From the NCBI GenBank assembly GCA_018694455.1, contig JABHNP010000045.1:1-9156 (forward strand): 9,156 nucleotides of DNA, read 5' to 3'. The stretch's first letter is position 1. Every line of letters begins with the position of its first letter. Of this stretch, positions 7,035 through 9,156 are shown in pieces. The notes below the pieces were generated by a model. That model searched no databases. It saw only the letters and a list, made by a program, of their open reading frames with translations, and was not told where the DNA came from. This DNA comes from Planctomycetaceae bacterium (GTDB lineage: Bacteria > Planctomycetota > Planctomycetia > Pirellulales > UBA1268). A program made the translations under genes and the position numbers.

Positions 7035-8605
7035 GAGTGATACGACCGATTTGTTTTCATCTGTTTGCTTGTACGTCCACCGCCATTCTTAGCGTGGTCA
7101 CCGCACAAGTTTCTGATTATGCAAATGTCTCTGCCGCTACCGCAGACATGCCTAACATTCTGTTCTGTATTTCTGATGATCAGAGTTATGCCCATACTGG
7201 TGCGAATGGTGACCCGGTCGTCCAGACCCCAGCATTTGATCGTGTCGCACGTGAAGGCCTTCGGTTTACACATGCATTTTGTGATGCACCAACCTGTGGG
7301 CCATCTCGATCAGCAATTCTCACCGGCCAGCATATCTGGCGATTAGAAGAAGCCGGAAATATCCACAGCACGCTGCCAGCAAAGTTCACAACCTATACGA
7401 AACTGTTGGCAGAAGCGGGATACGCAGTTGGCTTCACGGGTAAAGGATGGAGTCCCGGCCGACTGGAACCCGGTGGTCGCACGATGAATCCTGCTGGCGT
7501 TTCGTTTCAGAAACGGAAAGCCAAACCACCATTCAAGTCGATGTCAAACACGGATTACGCTGGAAATTTTCAGGATTTCTTGGAGCAGGTGTCGGATGAT
7601 CAGCCGTTTTGTTTCTGGCTGGGGACCTCCGAACCACATCGGGCCTATGAATTGGGAGCCGGAAAGAGAACAGGCAAAGATCCAGACAAGGTCGTTGTGC
7701 CACCCATATTTCCGGACAACGACATCGTTCGAAATGACATTCTTGATTATCTGGTTGAGATCGAAACCTTTGACCAACACGTCGCTCGTGCCATTGCGAT
7801 GCTCGAATCCATAGGTCAACTGGATAACACCATCGTCGTCATTACAAGTGATCATGGCATGCCCTTTCCCCGAGCAAAGGCGAGTCTCTACGACGCGGGG
7901 TCGAGAGTGCCTCTTGCCATTCGCTGGCCTCGTGGAATTTGTAACCCAAGTCGCGATGTGAACGCCTTTGTAAACCTCAGCGATCTCGCGCCAACTTTTT
8001 TAGAAGTTGCTGGCCTCACGCCACAAGACATGATGACCGCACAAAGCTTGATGAAAATCTTCTTTTCTGGTGACGATCCTGTAGGGCGTCCTGCGGCATT
8101 CATCGCAATGGAACGACATGATGGATGTCGCAAAGGAGGTAAAGGATATCCCTGCCGCGCGATCAGGACGAAGGACTATCTCTACATTCACAACTTCGAA
8201 CCCACACGCTGGCCCTCGGGGTCTCCCGATGCAAGTGTTTGTGCGCGATCAATACCGTACGGTGAGATCGATACATCACCCACCAAGACATTTATGATGG
8301 AACATCGAAATGAACACGGAGTCAAGCATCTTGCTGAACTGGCATTTGGAATGCGACCGGCTGAGGAACTCTATGAACTGAAGAGCGACCCGCACCAAAT
8401 GCTGAATGTAGCTGGAGCCACAGAGATGAGTGACATGCAGGCAACGCTTCGCGAGCAACTTTTTAGCCATCTGAAAAACACCCGAGATCCTCGCATCGTC
8501 GGTGGCACCGTGGATTGGGACTACTATCCCTACTATGGAAAGATCAGCACGAAGGGATGGAGCGTCGATGAGAAGCCTCGTTCGTCGAGCAGCCAAGGTC
8601 AATGA
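7031..8605 (+). CDS. Type I sulfatase, sulfamidase-like branch, exported
   Basis: 524 aa, apparently complete. GTG 7031 is chosen because of the GGAGG box 6 nt upstream and the stop/start overlap with the kinase. An N-terminal hydrophobic segment (about 8-24) ending in a small-residue region looks like a signal peptide; the catalytic domain begins at PNILFCISDDQSY (Asp49, Asp50 metal ligands). The formylglycine motif is the canonical CGPSRSAILTG with Cys89. Other active-site blocks: GFTGKGWSPG, SEPHR, TSDHGMPFPRAK (Asp274, His275; Lys283) and SLYDAGSRVPLAIRWP. The DHGMPFPRAK signature and GQHIWRLEEAGN after the Cys are typical of the group that includes N-sulfoglucosamine sulfohydrolase (SulfAtlas S1_8 is plausible, not tested). 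Members cleave O- or N-sulfate from glycans, so the substrate is open. It shares only the general family motifs with the truncated sulfatase at the window start, so it is not a recent duplicate. Activation needs a formylglycine-generating enzyme encoded elsewhere. Confidence 0.95.
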   Translation: MRVIRPICFHLFACTSTAILSVVTAQVSDYANVSAATADMPNILFCISDDQSYAHTGANGDPVVQTPAFDRVAREGLRFTHAFCDAPTCGPSRSAILTGQHIWRLEEAGNIHSTLPAKFTTYTKLLAEAGYAVGFTGKGWSPGRLEPGGRTMNPAGVSFQKRKAKPPFKSMSNTDYAGNFQDFLEQVSDDQPFCFWLGTSEPHRAYELGAGKRTGKDPDKVVVPPIFPDNDIVRNDILDYLVEIETFDQHVARAIAMLESIGQLDNTIVVITSDHGMPFPRAKASLYDAGSRVPLAIRWPRGICNPSRDVNAFVNLSDLAPTFLEVAGLTPQDMMTAQSLMKIFFSGDDPVGRPAAFIAMERHDGCRKGGKGYPCRAIRTKDYLYIHNFEPTRWPSGSPDASVCARSIPYGEIDTSPTKTFMMEHRNEHGVKHLAELAFGMRPAEELYELKSDPHQMLNVAGATEMSDMQATLREQLFSHLKNTRDPRIVGGTVDWDYYPYYGKISTKGWSVDEKPRSSSSQGQ

Positions 8606-8651
8606 AGATCGAAAGGAGCGTACCGAAATCCTAGCTACCACGAAAGATGCC

Positions 8652-9156
8652 ATGAGCAATCCGATGTATCTTCTTGCCAGTTTGCTCTTGATGCTCACGA
8701 TGAACTTCGGCCCGTCTCTTGCGGCTCCCTTCGTATCCAAAGGGCTCTTCACCTATCCTGCTATTCCCGGGATTGTGCCATCCGGCTGCTTTTCGGCCCG
8801 CGTCCGAGTCCACGACGACCAAGCCTGGCGACCACTCTTTACCATGGAAACGGTTGGTCCGGCCAAGACTAAGTCCGGTATCCACTCGCGTGGGATCTAT
8901 GAGAGCGTTACTGGACTCTCTTCATCATGGTGTACCTTCGAGATGGATGTGCCAGTGACAGTGGAGATCACCAAGCTCAGTTCCGGCGACATTGAGACAT
9001 GTGTGATCCGTCCTATCTCTCGCCAGCTGACACCGGTGATCAGCGATGACAAGCGTTCCGTTAGCTTTCAGATAGAGCCACGCTTTGCCGAGCAGACGAC
9101 AGCCAAGAGCAAGCAGGTATCAGTGAACGTAGCCGTTGAGATCAACGGTCAGACGG
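8652..9156 (+). CDS. N-terminus of exported protein, possible beta-helix glycoside hydrolase, 3' truncated
   Basis: The frame stays open from ATG 8652 to the window edge (168 complete codons). It opens with a clear Sec signal peptide: a long Leu/Met-rich core at about residues 6-17, ending near PSLAAP. The rest reads as beta-rich sequence: FTYPAIPG, FSARVRV, then SSWCTFEMDVPVTVEIT (about 91-107), CVIRPIS (117-123), SVSFQIEP and VAVEINGQT. The pattern of an aromatic-flanked Phe strand, a V-V-I strand and an IRP turn resembles the N-terminal beta-sandwich of GH28/GH49-type right-handed beta-helix enzymes; this is pattern recognition, and the catalytic part is outside the window. The frame is also open upstream to ATG 8568, inside the sulfatase gene, but that start would put 28 polar residues before the signal peptide, so 8652 is preferred. 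No strong Shine-Dalgarno is seen. The gap to the sulfatase stop is 46 nt. Confidence 0.75.
   Translation, partial: MSNPMYLLASLLLMLTMNFGPSLAAPFVSKGLFTYPAIPGIVPSGCFSARVRVHDDQAWRPLFTMETVGPAKTKSGIHSRGIYESVTGLSSSWCTFEMDVPVTVEITKLSSGDIETCVIRPISRQLTPVISDDKRSVSFQIEPRFAEQTTAKSKQVSVNVAVEINGQT

Noticed and set aside
8602..8634. ATGA overlap at the second sulfatase stop, suggesting a coupled downstream gene
   Set aside because: The frame stops after only 10 codons, so it encodes nothing recognisable; the real next gene starts at 8652.
8276..8752. 158-codon minus-strand open frame over the end of the second sulfatase and the next gene's start
   Set aside because: It overlaps two well-supported + strand genes, its translation is Arg/Ser-rich with no recognisable motif, and it looks like an antisense shadow.
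8719..8958. 79-codon + strand open frame near the 3' edge
   Set aside because: It is out of frame with the signal-peptide-bearing gene from 8652, and its Pro/Ser-rich translation has no features of a real protein.

Overview
The window looks like part of a planctomycete chromosome, most likely a marine or aquatic Pirellulales/Planctomycetales-type bacterium. The reason is the co-linear pair of a PSCyt1-DUF1549-DUF1553 cytochrome-like protein and a DUF1501 protein. This pair is a near-exclusive hallmark of Planctomycetota and close relatives, and here it lies between sulfatase genes, which these bacteria carry in large numbers. Genus-level assignment is not possible from this sequence alone.

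Layout, all on the + strand. (1) Bases 1-1767: 5'-truncated type I (formylglycine) sulfatase with an added C-terminal F5/8C (discoidin/CBM32-like) domain. (2) About 1843-4650: exported PSCyt1-DUF1549-DUF1553 protein with two CxxCH motifs and a golvesin-type beta-sandwich domain between DUF1549 and DUF1553. (3) 4669-6078: Tat-signal DUF1501 protein. (4) 6114-7034: cytoplasmic PfkB-family sugar kinase, fructokinase-like. (5) 7031-8605: second, unrelated type I sulfatase with a signal peptide, whose GTG start overlaps the kinase stop. (6) 8652 to the window edge: N-terminal part of an exported protein resembling the N-terminal beta-sandwich of beta-helix polysaccharide hydrolases (GH28/GH49-like).

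The gaps are short (75, 18, 35, -4 and 46 nt), and I see no terminator or convincing promoter between genes. The simplest reading is one transcription unit that begins upstream of the window and continues past its end. The inferred theme is use of a sulfated polysaccharide: two exported sulfatases of different subfamilies remove sulfate, the terminal protein may cut the backbone, the cytochrome-like/DUF1501 pair contributes an unknown envelope function, and the PfkB kinase phosphorylates a released sugar or its derivative in the cytosol. No formylglycine-generating enzyme, transporter or regulator is visible here. I found no tRNA, rRNA, CRISPR, insertion sequence or integration scar, and no gene-free stretch longer than 300 bases.
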